NCBI RefSeq assembly: GCF_021917145.1
Contig: NC_061074.1
Span: forward strand, 4,266,081-4,330,080
Origin: Hypomesus transpacificus
Taxonomy: Eukaryota > Chordata > Actinopteri > Osmeriformes > Osmeridae
Length of the DNA stretch: 64,000 nucleotides
Direction of reading: 5' to 3'
A program made the translations under genes and the position numbers. Position 1 is the stretch's first letter, and every line of letters starts with the position of its first letter. Below, piece after piece: positions 33,164 through 46,680 of this stretch. The notes beneath the pieces were generated by a model. That model worked only from the letters and a program-made list of their open reading frames with translations, was not told the origin of the DNA and did no database searches.

Positions 33164-34818
33164 ATGGCTGGAAGTCGACTTGAGAAGTTCGGGACCGTTT
33201 TCACCCGGTAGGTTGTCCAGAGACAAAATAATATGTTGCTCAGGTTAGTACTGTAAGCTAGCTTGTGAGATCTTGTGAGATCTTGTGAGATCCAGTACCC
33301 CAAGGTTATCATTCGCCTATACTTAAGCAAGTTAGCTAGCTAGCCTATGAGTTATGCCTTAATATTAATAGGTAGCGTTTAGCCAGGCAGATAGACTAGG
33401 TAGCGTTACGTTAACTAGGTTGGACAATCTTGCTGGCTAGCAACGATATTAATAGCTGAGGAGTCCCGCATACACTAGCTAGCATTATTTAGTCGTCAAT
33501 TTGACTACGTAATTGTTTACATTGTGTGTGACCTGTTTTCTGCACAGTTCAGCTGCTACATAGCTGGTGCTAGAGATAATATGGCAAGCAAGCTAGCTCT
33601 ACCTTGTATCAGGCCGGGGATCTTTTGACTTCCTGACGAAGGTTGATGCTGAAACGTTTCGGAATTTGTTTAAAGGTTTAATAAGACCATGTCGTGACAA
33701 TACACATTTAAATTTTCAGAGTGTGCATTTTAGTTTTCTTAAATTTTCGTCCTCATGCATCCCACTCCAAGATCAGATTAGTAAGCAATGATAGTAACCC
33801 ATTAGAGCAGTGACATACTCTTTGAGTAAGCTCTATCAGTAAAATCAATTCGTAGCCCTGGAGTTGAAGGTAGATTTAAGAAATGCTACTAGAAAATCTG
33901 AATAATAAAAGAATCTACTAACTCCACTGCAGAGTTAGAGATCTGATGCGCGCTGGAGTCGTCAAGCAGTCGGACAAGCCGATATGGTACGACGTGTACA
34001 AGGCCTTTCCTCCCAAGAGAGAACCCCTCTATGTGAAACCAGTGGCAAAGATATATGGGAAGAAAGTGGTGGTCGTTCCAGACATCTTCTACAGAGAGGA
34101 TGAAATACGAGCGTAAGTGGGGAACCAAAACTTGGGTCCAAAGAAAATAACTTTTATTCAAAAGTGTTCAAGCGTTTTTGTGTTTCAGGAAATTCTACGA
34201 GATGTATGGGACCGGGCCCAGAGCTTTTGATCTCTCCAAAGCCAACTTTATTTCACCGTGCCAAAGGTGTGATCATATATTTACATAGCATAGACTCTAT
34301 TCTAATGGAGATGGTACTCATACAGGAGAGGATATTTTAGATTTTTTTTAAACTTTTATCACAGATATATTCATGAATATATTACCAACACATTTTATGA
34401 ATTTAAAATCATTCAGCTAACAAACATTTTCCTACGGTGTAGATTCATACAGAAATACACTGAGCTGGAGAGCCGTGGAGAGCTTAAGGAGTCAGAGCTG
34501 TATGAGGCAACTGGGAAAGCACTTCTTGCAGAGGGACTTGTGTTGAAGAGAAGGGGTGGTTCCTCGGTGAGTTGATAGTGTTAAAGAGTTCATGTGAAAA
34601 CCTCAAGACTTATTACTGTGTTTGTCATGCTATACTATGTCTTGAAAATTTCGTTTTAGTAAGGGATTTGTGTTATGCTTATTCCCCTGCAGGTGGCACT
34701 AGAGACCAGGGATCCTGTGCTTGGTATGAAGCTGACAGACATGCTGGCAGAACAGCAGATAGAAACACCTGGTGAGGTGCCTGATGAACAGACACCCACT
34801 CATCCCATTCAACAGTGA
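33164..34818 (+). CDS. mrps23: Mitochondrial small ribosomal subunit protein mS23
   Basis: Five exons: 33164-33207, 33933-34112, 34189-34266, 34443-34566, 34693-34818, all GT-AG and phase-consistent, giving 183 residues (human MRPS23 is about 190). The N-terminus [20 protein letters not shown], with the [13 protein letters not shown] and FPPKREPLY motifs that follow, identifies MRPS23, a metazoan component of the mitochondrial 28S subunit. The tail is polar and ends HPIQQ. The start is the first ATG of the short first exon, and the first intron is about 725 bp. It is the only confident plus-strand gene. Its upstream intergenic stretch is short (about 200 bp after a hAT-like element). Confidence 0.96.
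33264..33293. repeat. Triple 11-bp direct repeat in mrps23 intron 1
   Basis: TTGTGAGATC(T/C) is repeated three times head to tail within the first intron. It is short, and no function is apparent. Confidence 0.8.
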
Positions 34819-35117
34819 CACATGGAATTTAATCACAGAGACATTCACTTTGCTACTCAATGAACAATGAAACCTTTCTAATCTATGTACAAAAAATTGT
34901 ACCGTGTGGCTTCATTTTGTTCTGCTTGCCTGTGTGGTCCTGAATAAGTACAAAGGCGTGGAAAAGTTATTTAATTATTTATGTTAGGTTACATTGGCCT
35001 GTGTGCACAAATGTAAAATGTGTGTGGCTAAGATATTTGATGTGGACAATACTGACCAGGACAGCTGTTTAAAATGTTGGTTTTCCTTCTCAGTTTCTCA
35101 TGCATCACAACCACCAT

Positions 35118-35132
35118 ATTAAACATATTAAA
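35118..35132 (+). terminator. Likely poly(A) signals of mrps23
   Basis: Two ATTAAA hexamers, 9 bases apart, lie about 300 bases after the mrps23 stop. ATTAAA is the commonest variant of the vertebrate polyadenylation signal. A stretch without other features follows. Confidence 0.5.
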
Positions 35133-36689
35133 CCCCTGAGCCCTGAAAGTAAATTGTAACTATGGTTTTAGTTTAGGGAAAATAATTACACCAATGTAGT
35201 TTTAGTCAACACGTATGAGATAATTTGACAGCTAATCAAAAGGTGCAAAGTTCAAATCCCTGCTGAAAAAAAACATGATATATATATATACTGTGTATGT
35301 GAATGTGGTTAATGCTGGGTAACCAGTGTAATCAGTTGTCTTCACTCTGGCTACCTGTTGACCTGTATAGTGACAGGTTTTAAAGCTGGATCTGCCTGCC
35401 ATACAGACTAGTTGGCTTCTATTACCGGTAGTAGAGAAATTCAAAGCTGGCCTATACCCAGGTCAATGGCATTGACTGTGATATCGGGATAAGAATGGTA
35501 GGTGGATTTCTTTGCTCTTTTTCAGTGGCAGAGGTTTTTTCCTTTTCTCTGCCATCTCTCTTCTTCCTCAAACAAAAGAAACACCCCAAATGGAGTGTTT
35601 CCACATCTTTTGAAAGAGATGACCTTGCCACTGTTTCTCATTATCTGCTGTCTTTCTGTTTATCGAAAGAGAAAACTGTCCATCCCACTGCCTATTCTGC
35701 TCCAGCTCGAGGGGGAGAAATGATATCGCCACCCATAATGGAATGGGTGATTGTCTGCACAGTCAATAAGAAAGCAATCCCTGTAGCTGATGGCTTGGCT
35801 GGACCAGTACCTTAGACATTATGAACATACTGTGAGCGGAGGGAGAATAATGCTCTTTGTCTGTTGTTTGTGTGGCTCACAACTTCAGAGGGGGAAAGAA
35901 GATGGAGTATGAAGTTAATGCAGACAATTAGCAATCAAACAAATTATCGTTCCATTTTTCTTTATTAACGGTGTCCTTTAGTTTTTGGACGTGTGTTTTA
36001 TTGTTTTTACTTTTAAAGGTGATGAACGTTTTTAGAGAGAAAAATAAAGCTAAAAAAAAGAATATATTTTTGTATCCATACCTTATGCTGCCACTGTTAA
36101 TAACAGAAGTGTGTTGGGGGATCGTTTTTAAAAAGAAAAACAAACCATATCCCAATAACATAATTTCAACAACAAACAAAAAAGCGTTATGTCCACGGTC
36201 ATTATACATAAAAAAAAAAGGTATCACACCAACACTAAAGTCAGCAACCCCCGTTTGGCAAATTAATGGAAATATATAATATAAATTATTTCAATTGATT
36301 ACAGGCTGTAAATGTAGTATCAAGAGACTAATCCTCTTGATATATTTGTTACAATGGATACCGGTACTTGGCTGTAACTAGCGCACTGTTTTTAAGCTGT
36401 GGTTTAGAGCCACTGAAAAATGAAAATACACCAAACATGAGATGTCTCAACAATTCACTCAAAATGCTGGATTGCTATTTTCCAAATTCATAGATGAACT
36501 GTAAGTGGAAATCTCTCCATTTAAGCATGGTCTTGCTGCACAAAAACAGCCCTGTCCTTGTCATTGTGTCTAAAAAAGGGCTTTATTATTTTGCTTTTCT
36601 ATTGCTCGTGATAAGACACTCCTTGTCACTCACTTTGAGGGACAGCTGTAATGCAAAGCAGGGTGTATGAGCTGAAATTGTTTTTTTCA

Positions 36690-36800
36690 CTTTGATATCA
36701 CCAGATAATTTAACAGTTAAAAAATGATTTTCCCTCTTCCATCGGTCATCTTCATGTACCGAACATTAATTATTCAAAAGTGTTAATTAAGCCTTGCAGT
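36690..36800. promoter_or_regulatory. Candidate TAAT-rich regulatory patch
   Basis: CATTAATTATTCAAAAGTGT and GTTAATTAAGCC lie next to an AGATAATTTAACAG segment, with no open frame or repeat. Weak, by composition only. Confidence 0.25.
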
Positions 36801-39800
36801 CATATTGACATGTGGTACAATATATTGGTGATTTACACAGTATTTTTTTTTATTCCATCAATTTAAATTATGGATTCAAAATGTGTGGCCATCACAGCAC
36901 ATTTCGCAATGCATTTAAATGCACTTGAATTTAAAAAGGAAGATTTTAGAAAGAACTGCAACTAATAATACTAACTGGTAACAGCTGTTTGATTCAACAA
37001 TGAAATGAGGATTCATTGTTGAGGTTCAAACTGTCCTGGATATAAATACTGTAAAGAGGAGAGTCTTGAGTTGTCTTTACTATGTTTTATACTCTAGGAG
37101 GAAAGATCTCCAGCTGCATGTAGCCTGCAGGAGGACATGTTTCCATGTTTGAGTGTCTCAAGAGGTTCACTCACACTTTTTCAGCCAGTGCTGACTGCCA
37201 ATGATGAGATATTGATTGGCTTGGAAATGTCATTGTTGAATAATAGCCGTAGGCAATAAGGATTTCACTTACTGTTACTAAGCCTGCCTCTCTGCCACTG
37301 GGTGGCACTCAAATCATGCAATGTTTTACCTAGGGCCGTTCAAGTTTCAACGTGCGCACACACACATACACACACAGCTCAGTAAGCATTTGTCATCTGT
37401 GGAAAATTGAAGGGTAGATGCTTGCTGTAGTGTGCTTTCTATTTAAATGATCTTGTTAATAATTGTAAAATGCTTCCCTTCCCCTCCTGTACTTCATCTG
37501 AACACTGGCAAAGTGGAGGTAAGTTTGTCATTTTGTATGATTTTGCTGAACTCACTAAATAAGATGTTTGACGTAAAGGAAGGCATTCTTTGTAACTTTG
37601 CTTTAAGTTAGATGTTTGCGAACCTGCTGCCAGTATTATTTTTCTCAACCACAGGATTTAAGGTAAACCTTATTGAACGATTTTTGAAAGGATTTTTTCC
37701 TCAGTTTACCTGCACCAACACATCAGCTAACACATCAGGTAACTGTCTTCAGTCATCCATCAAAAAGGTCGTCATTTCTCATTGCTTCTCCAAACTCTGT
37801 CAGGACCAGCTGTCAGAGTCTGTCAAAAACAATTTGCACCAAAAATATAAATGCAAGAAAATCCATTTGTTGCAAAAAGGATACAGAACGAACCTACTTC
37901 CTGAGTTGCCAAGGGGCCGACTGCTACAGTAAAGATTTATTCAGAGTGTTGTCACATATTTGTGTTTGTTGTAGAATAAAAGGCAAGTGTAGTGAGTGTG
38001 CGGATGTGCATGTGTGTTTATGTGTGTGTTTGAGTTTACTCTGGAAAACAGAGGCAGTAAGTTAGGGAGGCTGTGAGGTTAGGCGGAATAAGGACTGCAG
38101 TCCGTCCAAGCCGAGGCACAGGTGCAGGATGAATTAGACAATAAGAGGCGTGAAAGTAGTAAATCTAGGGGAGCGGAACGGTGAGAGAGGGAGCGGGAGG
38201 ATGGAGGGAAGGGAGGGGGAGAGAAGGTTATATGAGACCGCTTTAAGGGGTTGGATTTGCAGTGTCTCGGCCCTCTAAACAAACCTTCCCGATAAATCCG
38301 CAGAGTGAATACATCACCGAGTCCACATGACAACTGAAGAGGAACAAATGTCACGCTGCGTGCTGGGGTGACTGGCAGACGCCTGCTCCCTTCATCCCTC
38401 TCCCACAGCCAGCCGTGGCAAATGCCACAGGATGTATTATGCAGATGCTGTAGTCACACTCTGGACCAGAGAGAGCGTGTGAGTGAGGCAAAAGAGAGCC
38501 ATCCTAGTCAAACGCTGAGAAGTTCTCATTTTGAGCCGACAGCTTAGTAGTTTTTGTCCTTGTACAGCCACCAAACCTGTTCCAGAAAGGTGTCCATCAA
38601 GAATAATTTGCTGCAATAGCACTTGTTGGAGGTTATTTTAGTTGTAGTTTGTATTTTGATGCCTAATCTATTTAGTCATTTCCCTTGTTTCAAATTTGTT
38701 ACAGATTTCAACACTCCTTAACCAAGGTCATAGCACACAAGTTGTCAACCATATACGTTGATGCACTAAATCATTTCACACATAGTAAAACTGTGTAATT
38801 TGGACAACCTTTAACAACTTTAAAATTCATATCAGTTCGGAAGCCTTGTTTGTGGTGAAACAATTCTTCTGTCTGTCCTCAGTGTTTGCAGTTTGTCTGG
38901 TAGCTCTCTGTCTTGGCGTCAGCAGAGGCCCTGTGAGCTGTATCACCATAATCAATGGGCAGGTTGCCTCCACTGGGGCTTGCAGCCCTTTCACCAATCC
39001 GTTTGTTTTAGTACTCCGCTGCCCAGGCGGGCTTTGAAGAAAGGCTGTTCTGCCAGTGCACTAGTCAGGTTATTGATTCGAACCCTGCTCGCCTGTTGGT
39101 CGGTTTGTTTATTTATTTTTGTCTTGTTCTCCCTATAGTCCGTGGTTCTCAGTGTGAGATAAAATCTCCATAACTCGAGGACAAGCCCCCTAACAAACAA
39201 GGTCATGCGCCCTGCCTTTCTACAGTCTTAAAGGTGTGCTTAGCTTTCCTTAGCTACTATCCCTGAAGGCTTTGGGATTTCTTGTTTTTAAACCATGCGT
39301 CTTTGGTCCTGCAGGTACGAGATGGATGAACATCCGGTTGTACCAAGCCTTGAAAGATATCTTCCAAGTCTGTGATTATATTTTTTGTTTTGCAAGGTAT
39401 TTCTAGGCTTACAAAAGTTTTATATACACTACTAGTTTGTAAAAAAAATAATCATATTTTATAGAAAGGGTTTACAGTAGCAGTAGACATTGACCACTCA
39501 CTCCCCGATCTGACATTAGTATGAACTTACCAGTTGGCTGACTTCATAGTTGTCTCAGTATTTAAATCAGCACATCAGAACGTGGGACTCCTTTTGTGGC
39601 AAGGTTTGCATTCGAAGTTGGTTTGGCTGCGTTTGGAATTCACACTGATTGCATCCTCATCCGGATAAAAGGTTTGAAAGGTTTCCTGCCAGACTGTGTT
39701 TCTCCACTGCCGACGGTCCAGGTCAATGTAATTTGCTCCGCAAGCTAGTTCATGCAGCAGGCAAAGTGCACTCGGACCACATTGCTCCAGGGCCATTTTC

Positions 39801-42424
39801 TCTCCCTTGTCACCTACAGCTAACCTTTTGCATGATACAATTCAAAATAATTGGCCAGATAATTAATCCTTGTGAAATGGCGTCCTAATATGCGTAAATT
39901 GCATATAACAGGCTTTCGCTTAAGCTCCGCTTTTTAAAATCTAATCAACGCTCGCGATTAAGCTTGAAAATGAAGCGGGAGCATGGTGAGCTCCCGAGAC
40001 CCAGGCAGTCAGCACATTAAAGACTCACATTCATCCAGCTTTTCCTGTGCTTACCTTTGGCGCCAAATTGTTCACTTTTTCAATACTGATTGAAAACAAG
40101 GCTTTTGGCAGATGGAGCAAGGTGGGAGGTGGGAGAGGGCAATTTGTTGTTCAATACCACCGATTGGGGTACTGAGACCACCTGTGTCTTTATCCTCAAA
40201 CCATTAGTAGGTCATAACTGCCATTTTTCATATCATTGTTTTAAGTTCATTAGTTATTCGGGACAACAACTACAAGTTGAAGAACTCTGGAAGCATCTTT
40301 CAAAGTTTTCCTTCCAAACTGGTGCATACATCTTTGAATGGGGGGGTTGCTTGTGCAGTTTAAGCTGTAAAGATTGTTTTGTGTCAGAATAGCCAGGATA
40401 TCATGCCAACTTGTATAGTGCAAAATGCAACAGAATTTGTCATCCTATCATACTTTATCAGATGTACAAATTACTGGGACAAACCACATTTTGTCTGACA
40501 TACTGTACAGACACAAATCTTGTGTTGTGTCCAAAGCTTCAATGCTTTCTCACACAGCTTAAAGTAGGATGCCCACCCATGCACATCATATTCTATTTGT
40601 CCCTCTCTGTGCACCCCCCTTCCCCAACAGTTATAATACCATTATTTGACTTAGATCAATTTAGTGGGCCGAAAGTTAAAGACGTAGAATTGAATCGTGT
40701 TTGCAAAACATGCAGATTTCTCAGCACTTGTAGCTGTTGATTATGATTGGTGTGTTATTGCTCACCGGAGCATAACAAATCGCCATTATGTTGTTTTGCT
40801 GCACCTAATTCAATTGGCACATTGTCACAAAAGTAATTATCTGTCATTTGTATTGATGCCATAAGCACAAGTAAAGAGTGCACCTGCTGCCTGCTGGCGG
40901 ATCTAAAAATAAATCTAGTTCTGCTCAAGTCCCCCCACACTCTTCGCTTTCTCAAGGAGGTGTGGGATCGGCAGCTCCGACTGAGGGTTTTTCGTCGGCC
41001 TCTCTGCTGCTCAGAAGTGAGAGCCTGCCGGGCGTGGCTGAGGGGCGCTCCTGTCGCCTCTCTTACTCATGGTGAACTTGCCTCTCTCATCCACGGTGAA
41101 CCTGGTTGATGTTCTCCATGGCTAGGTGAGGGGGGGGGGTACTTTCCAGACACAGCAGACAGGATATATTGTTTATGCCTCAGGGTTAGGTCTACTGTTC
41201 ATCTATTGCTACAAGTGTTCTCTTGGTGTTCTGCACTTTCCTGCTAACCCCACTGCACTGAGTATTTTTGCAAATTTGATATACAACATTGTGCTGTTTT
41301 ATCTCAACTGATCAATTCAGTTCCAACTACATTCATGTTCAAAATGATTTTTTTCCCCCTCAGCCTTAGGGTACCTTGAAAAAATGGTGTAGTTAAATTT
41401 ATAATGGCACAGTCACGACAAGGGAGAACAAACCCAAATGTTCTCATTTTCAAAATGTCCTCTGAGTGAAGGGGGAGGGGGGCGGGGGGAGGTTCCAAGT
41501 CTGCCTTCAGGCCCAATCCATCTCTCTGTCGCTGATGCTTCACCCTGTCCTTGACTAAATCCCCTGGGGAGTGAGAAGCATGTAGGCCATTGGGCCGTTT
41601 TGGATAGGGCAGCAGTGTATGAAGGCCAATGGGATTTGAGGAAGTCAAAACTCTGCAGGGATGGTTGTTTCCCAGGTGCTCCACCTCCCTCGGTGAAGAG
41701 ATTCCTATTTCTGTGAACCAGCAGTGGTGGTGATATTAATATGATAACACCATGACAGTGGGGGCTGCACAGACAATTTTGTGCCCCTAAGGAGCTGTCA
41801 ATAAAGATATTCAGTCTGGCCTCCCTGTTAAAGCCCACCACCATCTATACCTCCATGTGGCTGTAGAGGATACATCCTTCAACGTTCATTTCATATTCAT
41901 GTTTGTCAAGAATGATACAGCAGCCCGTCTCTGGTGGAGATTTGAGCAAAGACGCTCTGAAGGGCCAAGGGTAATAAGAATCCTTAATATGGCCTGTCTC
42001 ACTTGGTTGCCGATGATATCATTCCTTCTAAACCCCGGCTAAAGATAAAATACTATTTATTTTCTAACATGCATGCCGGCGTCTCATTCCCACCCCTGGT
42101 GCCCCCACCCACCCCCGGCTTTTTTGTTGTTTTACCGAGCACTGAAGGTTCTTCTGTCTGTCCTTTGAGACAGGCACTATGATGATAGGGCTCCATCGCT
42201 TGTCCATTCCTGAAAAGTAGCTAACCTTGAATATACAGGTGAGCTCTTTCCCCTCTTCAGGATTAGCAAATGCAGCTGTGATGACCAGTTGCAAGCTCCA
42301 GGAACTCCTAAGTAATGTGACAGTGTCTTTCCGCTGTAATAAGGGGGAATGAGATTTAGAAATGTTCTATTTTTTCTCCTATCCCCATGAATAACATAAA
42401 AAATTGAAGCAGTCACAGGAATAA

Positions 42425-42560
42425 GAGGGTGATGAAGTAGCTCTTATTAATTATGGCTTTTAATAAATAATGCCGTCACGCCTGGATTTATTCTTCCCGT
42501 CTCCGCTCTCATCCGCGCATCCTCCTCTTCTCATGACTGATCAGTTTTTTCAAAGGCGCG
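42425..42560. promoter_or_regulatory. Candidate TAAT-rich regulatory patch
   Basis: TTATTAATTATGGCTTTTAA and AAATAATGCCGTCACGCCTG precede a C/T-rich segment. There is no gene or transposon signal. Weak, by composition only. Confidence 0.25.
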
Positions 42561-43318
42561 GGGACATTTTCAAAAACAGTGGCACACTTTGTTCCTTACA
42601 GTGTGTGAATAGTTGCGTTTCCCAACCTCGCGTTTCACTCGACGTTAGGGATGGGACAGCAATTGGCCAACTATCCAATCATTTTCACCATTTCGCATTG
42701 GTGGTCAAGATAGATTGGAATGGAAGGGTTATTGCAACTGTTGGCTAATTCTGTACAGTGCAATGGTTACAGATACGATTTGAATGTGGTAAACATTGAT
42801 TATGTAGGACACACTTCTTTGTGGTCATTATTGCTCAGAGGTTAAGGTCAAGCATAGGTAATTTTATACAACATACCTAGCTGTCCTTCATACTGTACAT
42901 ACAGTATATTTTGGTCGCCTCCCATGCATGATAAAAGGCGATAAATGCTTAGGCCACAGATGTCTAACCCTCCTTCCTAAATGCTTGCTGATGCAAACTG
43001 CCTTGTGCTCATCTTCTTCCTGCTTCTGTACATTTTCAGCCTTACTCTTTAGCCAAGCTAAGGCCTCCTCTGGCGTTTGTGCTGAGCTTCAAACCTGGAG
43101 ATTTATTGGGAGATAAAGTCAGTAGGCCTTTGTGTGTGTCCTGGTCACCGCCAGTCCTTTTCCCCAGAGCAGTGGCCCTGCTGTGACATCCCAGGCTTTG
43201 AAAAGAGAGAGAGAAAAAAAAAATCACATTTAACTCATGAAGGACCAAAAGGGATTGGCGAAAAAGCCCTTCCTGAACAGTGGGGGAGGGGGGGGGTTAA
43301 AACTGAATGAAAGACTGC

Positions 43319-43332
43319 CCCCCCCCCCCCCC
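43319..43332. repeat. Poly-C run within a C/G-rich patch
   Basis: Fourteen cytosines; a G run (43278-43297) lies 25 bases upstream, so the two could pair as a hairpin. Overlapping open frames are low-complexity. Confidence 0.85.
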
Positions 43333-45899
43333 ATCCTCCTTTCACACCCCCACCCCACCTGTTTCTTCTTCTGCCGATGGGTGCTGAGTCGGGGTTGTCG
43401 GTTGATAATCTTATCTGGCTGTGATGGGTAGCAGAGAGGGACAAAAGAGGCCAAGGCACAGTGGAGGTCTGATGGGCTGGCTGATTGCAGAGCTGTCCAT
43501 CCAATGGTAGCCGGTTTCCATGGAAATGATGAATGACATATGTCCCGAGTGTCACACCGAGTCATCGGGGGACTGATGAATAGGGGCGTCAAGACAGATG
43601 ATGGACGTTCAATCTAAAATATATATATATATAAAGTTCAACTATTATAGTAATAAAGCTGCTTGTAATGTAATTGTTTACAATTGCAGCACCGTTTTAA
43701 AATCCAAATGTCCTTTGCAAGACATTTATATGTGGTTTTATTTCTCCAATATGGCTTTTAAAATTTGAGTCATACAACACCTTGTATTCCATCATTATAT
43801 GATTTCACAGTTCATCCCACAAGAACAACAACAAAACAAAACTGTTTTCGACCGAAGATGAGAAGAATATGAGAAAGACTAAAGAGTTTCCACAGGCCGA
43901 GATATTTAGGTCAAAGCTTAGTCCCTCACAGCCTACCCTTTGCTGAACCACATATCCTGGGTCACCCGAGAGCAGACAGAACAGAGGAGGCTAGGAGAGA
44001 GAGGCAGATCCTGGGCTGTATGTACCACAGCTTTATGGATATAACAGGGCTGCTAACATTTTACTAGAGCCTGACTATGATAAATGATAACAGAGAAATG
44101 TGCAGCCCTGCAAAAAACATTGTCCCACCTGCGACGCACGGCTGAGAATTCAGGTATCAAGAAGATTCTGTTCATCTTCCTCTTGCTTTGAAAATCTTTC
44201 AACACAGAATCACTTGATCTGTACTGTAGCTTGTTTGGATTTAGCAAACTGGGTGGTGAGTTGCTTATTTACAGTGTTTGCTTTATTAGATTTCAGGGGA
44301 TCATTTCCTTCATTAGCCAGGAAAAAGTGTGGTTTTCATTTGTCTTTGATTGCTCTTCTCAGTGCTTTGGGCCTTCATTACCCAGGTAAGAGCAGTTCCG
44401 TGGTAGCAGTTGGGTGCAGGCAAAGTTAAGCAGTAGAACAAACTCAACATGCTGTACTTTAAAGTGGGAGTAATTGTTTGTTTGGGCAGAAAATAAACGT
44501 TGGTGTTTGGTATTGGTCTGATGGAGAGGTTGGTGATCTCCACACAGGTTAAGCAACTAGGTTCACTGTGTGCTTCTCAATGAAAGACGATATCTAGCAA
44601 CGCTAAAGAAGAATATGTAGAAAAAGTTGGAGTGTTCTGGACCTATTGGGAAAACTCCTCATGTAAAGGCTGTGTTAGGTGCCTTCCCTGGCTAGCTGTC
44701 TTCCCTGGCCTGGTCTTCTTTCGATCCCTACCTACTACAGTATCTCCCTTAGCCTCTTCGATGCTCTCTGTCATAATTCATGCGGTGCCTGACACTACTG
44801 TTGCTCCCAGGTGAATAGCGGCAGGATCACAGCTTATCCAGTACCCTCTAGAGCTGATCAATGTTTAATGCAGTCTTTCAACGAGCAGATTTTGTCAAAG
44901 GAAAAGCGATACTTCTTTTCCTCCTGGATGTTTTCCCCTCCAACTCTAACCTTGGGTGGGGATATGCTCAAGGGAACCTGAGTGTTTGAGGTCTTAAGGA
45001 TGGAAGTGTTTGACCCTTGTCAGTGTTTTCTCATTTGGCAGTTTGTACAGACTATAGTAATGAGATTTCTACAGGTAGATAGTGTTTAATCTAATCTCAT
45101 ATTTAAAGAGTACATTTTCATCATTTCTAGGGTGTTGCCATAACGGAGAATATTGGTGTTTTTGCAGATAGAAAGCATGTTATTTGTTAGGTAACTTAGG
45201 TATTTAGACTGTATTATTGGAACCTGGCAAATTTGGAATTTAATTTTAGTAATATGTTTTAACAAGACTTATCCACCTTTGTCTACTGTATTGTAATTTA
45301 ATGTAACAGCTACTGTTACATGTTGAGAGGTTGTTACAGTCCACAAACCCTTTCAAATATATTGTCTCCCTTAAAAAGTAGATTTATACTGACCTGAAAT
45401 AGTATTGGGCGGTTGTTCTTGGTGATAATGCTTGTTACTATTACTTGTTATTGGTGGATGGTGCAGTCAAAAATAATATGATTCACACTTTCATAATCAA
45501 GGATACTGTTGAGAGAAAGTGGTTTTTTTTCTAGGTCAAGGAAAGCCTTGGCCAGACAGAACAGCAATTCAGAACCCTTTACTCCACTGACTGCCAGGGT
45601 CATCAGTTTGCAAGCTGTCAACAGCTGCATTTCCTTAGCAATTATCCAGTCTTCTCTCCGCTGACATTTGACCCACTAAAACTTTCCAAAAGCTTGTAAA
45701 AACTTTCAGAATGTAAAATCACATGCAATTGAAGACGTCAGTGTCAAATTAACATGTGGCCTCCTCTCTGAGGCAAGCTTTCAACTGTAAAATATGCATG
45801 AAAGCATGCTTGATTGATATTGGTCAACAGTGCACTTGCACTTGTCAGACATGACAGTAGGCTTTCCAAGACTCCCCCACTGACCGACCCTGCCTTGTG

Positions 45900-46680
45900 A
45901 ATGATGGAAAAATTGATTTTTTCACCTGCTCACGATGATGAATTGATAAAAGATTAACCGCCAAGGGGAAATTGAGTTAGTGCCACTGGAAATACACATA
46001 TGGATCTGTAAGACGAGCTGTCCTGCCACCCCCCACATCCTCTTCACTTACAGCCAACTATTCCGGCCTCCGCACCTATTAGGATATAAATTGGGGATGG
46101 CCCTGCAAATCCACTCAGGGTGACAACGCGTTGATCAGACCTGTGCACAATTAATAAACCCATCAAGTGGAGATTTTAGCTCCACCCACCAAACCATGAT
46201 ATTTACCCGAGGTGGTCAACAGTCACCAGGCTTCAAATTCGATCACCCCAGCTCCATATTTAATAATGTAATATCCCCATCGGTGCCTCGTTCCCGGCCT
46301 GCTCCCATTCATCTCAACCTTAATTACCTGGACCCACCTATACCAGGGTGTTCACCAAAATCCAATCTGTAACAACGCCTACGCGTAATCTGCCTCTGTA
46401 TAAATAATAATGCATGTGTAAATGAAATGTGAAAGATTAAATTTGGTCATATGAAGGGTGGTTAGGTATGTGGGGCAGGGGCGCCACAGACGAGGGAGGG
46501 GGGGTGAAACCATCTGCGGGATCAAAGAAATATCTGAAGGTTAATTTGTTTTGAAACCTGGAGCAAAATCTTTTGAGCACATCTTATCGCGAGGAACCAT
46601 TTATGATGTCATTAGCAGGGGACGGCGGAGACGTCAATAAGGTTAACGGCGGTGATGCGCATCAAAACAACACAACAGGA
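45900..46680. promoter_or_regulatory. Candidate conserved non-coding enhancer block
   Basis: About 800 bases without repeats, open frames or microsatellites, but with dense developmental transcription-factor-like motifs: TTGATAAAAGATTAA, CTGTATAAATAATAATGC, GATTAAATTTGGTCATATG, CATTTATGATGTCATTAG. Its composition resembles vertebrate conserved non-coding elements. Conservation itself cannot be seen from one genome. Confidence 0.4.

Larger units (their letters stand above)
35140..45899. other. Gene desert right of mrps23
   Basis: Nearly 11 kb without a supportable exon. Scattered TAAT-rich patches, a CACA run (37356-37376), a GA-rich stretch (38175-38225), G/C homopolymers (41132-41140, 43278-43332) and a TA run (43620-43633). 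A GC-richer island at 40915-41110 has an open frame but no linked splice sites. Confidence 0.5.

Noticed and set aside
35240..35265. B-box-like GTTCAAATCC sequence
   Set aside because: No A box at the right distance and no cloverleaf; at most a SINE scrap.
38846..39037. Signal-peptide-like plus-strand frame (FFCLSSVFAVCLVALCLG)
   Set aside because: Hydrophobic start could be chance; no cysteine framework, continuation or linked exon was found.
39075..39090. GATTCGAACCC B-box-like sequence
   Set aside because: No matching A box or acceptor stem; not a tRNA gene.
39575..39796. 73-codon minus-strand frame with ordinary composition
   Set aside because: No donor/acceptor pair consistent with its frame and no recognised family; may be part of a non-coding conserved element.
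40878..41075. GC-richer plus-strand frame
   Set aside because: No splice linkage; composition explained by local GC.
41304..41844. Minus-strand frames of 126 and 143 codons
   Set aside because: They overlap each other in different frames, have G-run artefacts (PPPAPLP) and no linked splice sites; protein identity not recognised.
43230..43592. Minus-strand frames of 106-120 codons
   Set aside because: Span a poly-C/poly-G patch; Gly/Pro-rich from homopolymers; no exon boundaries.
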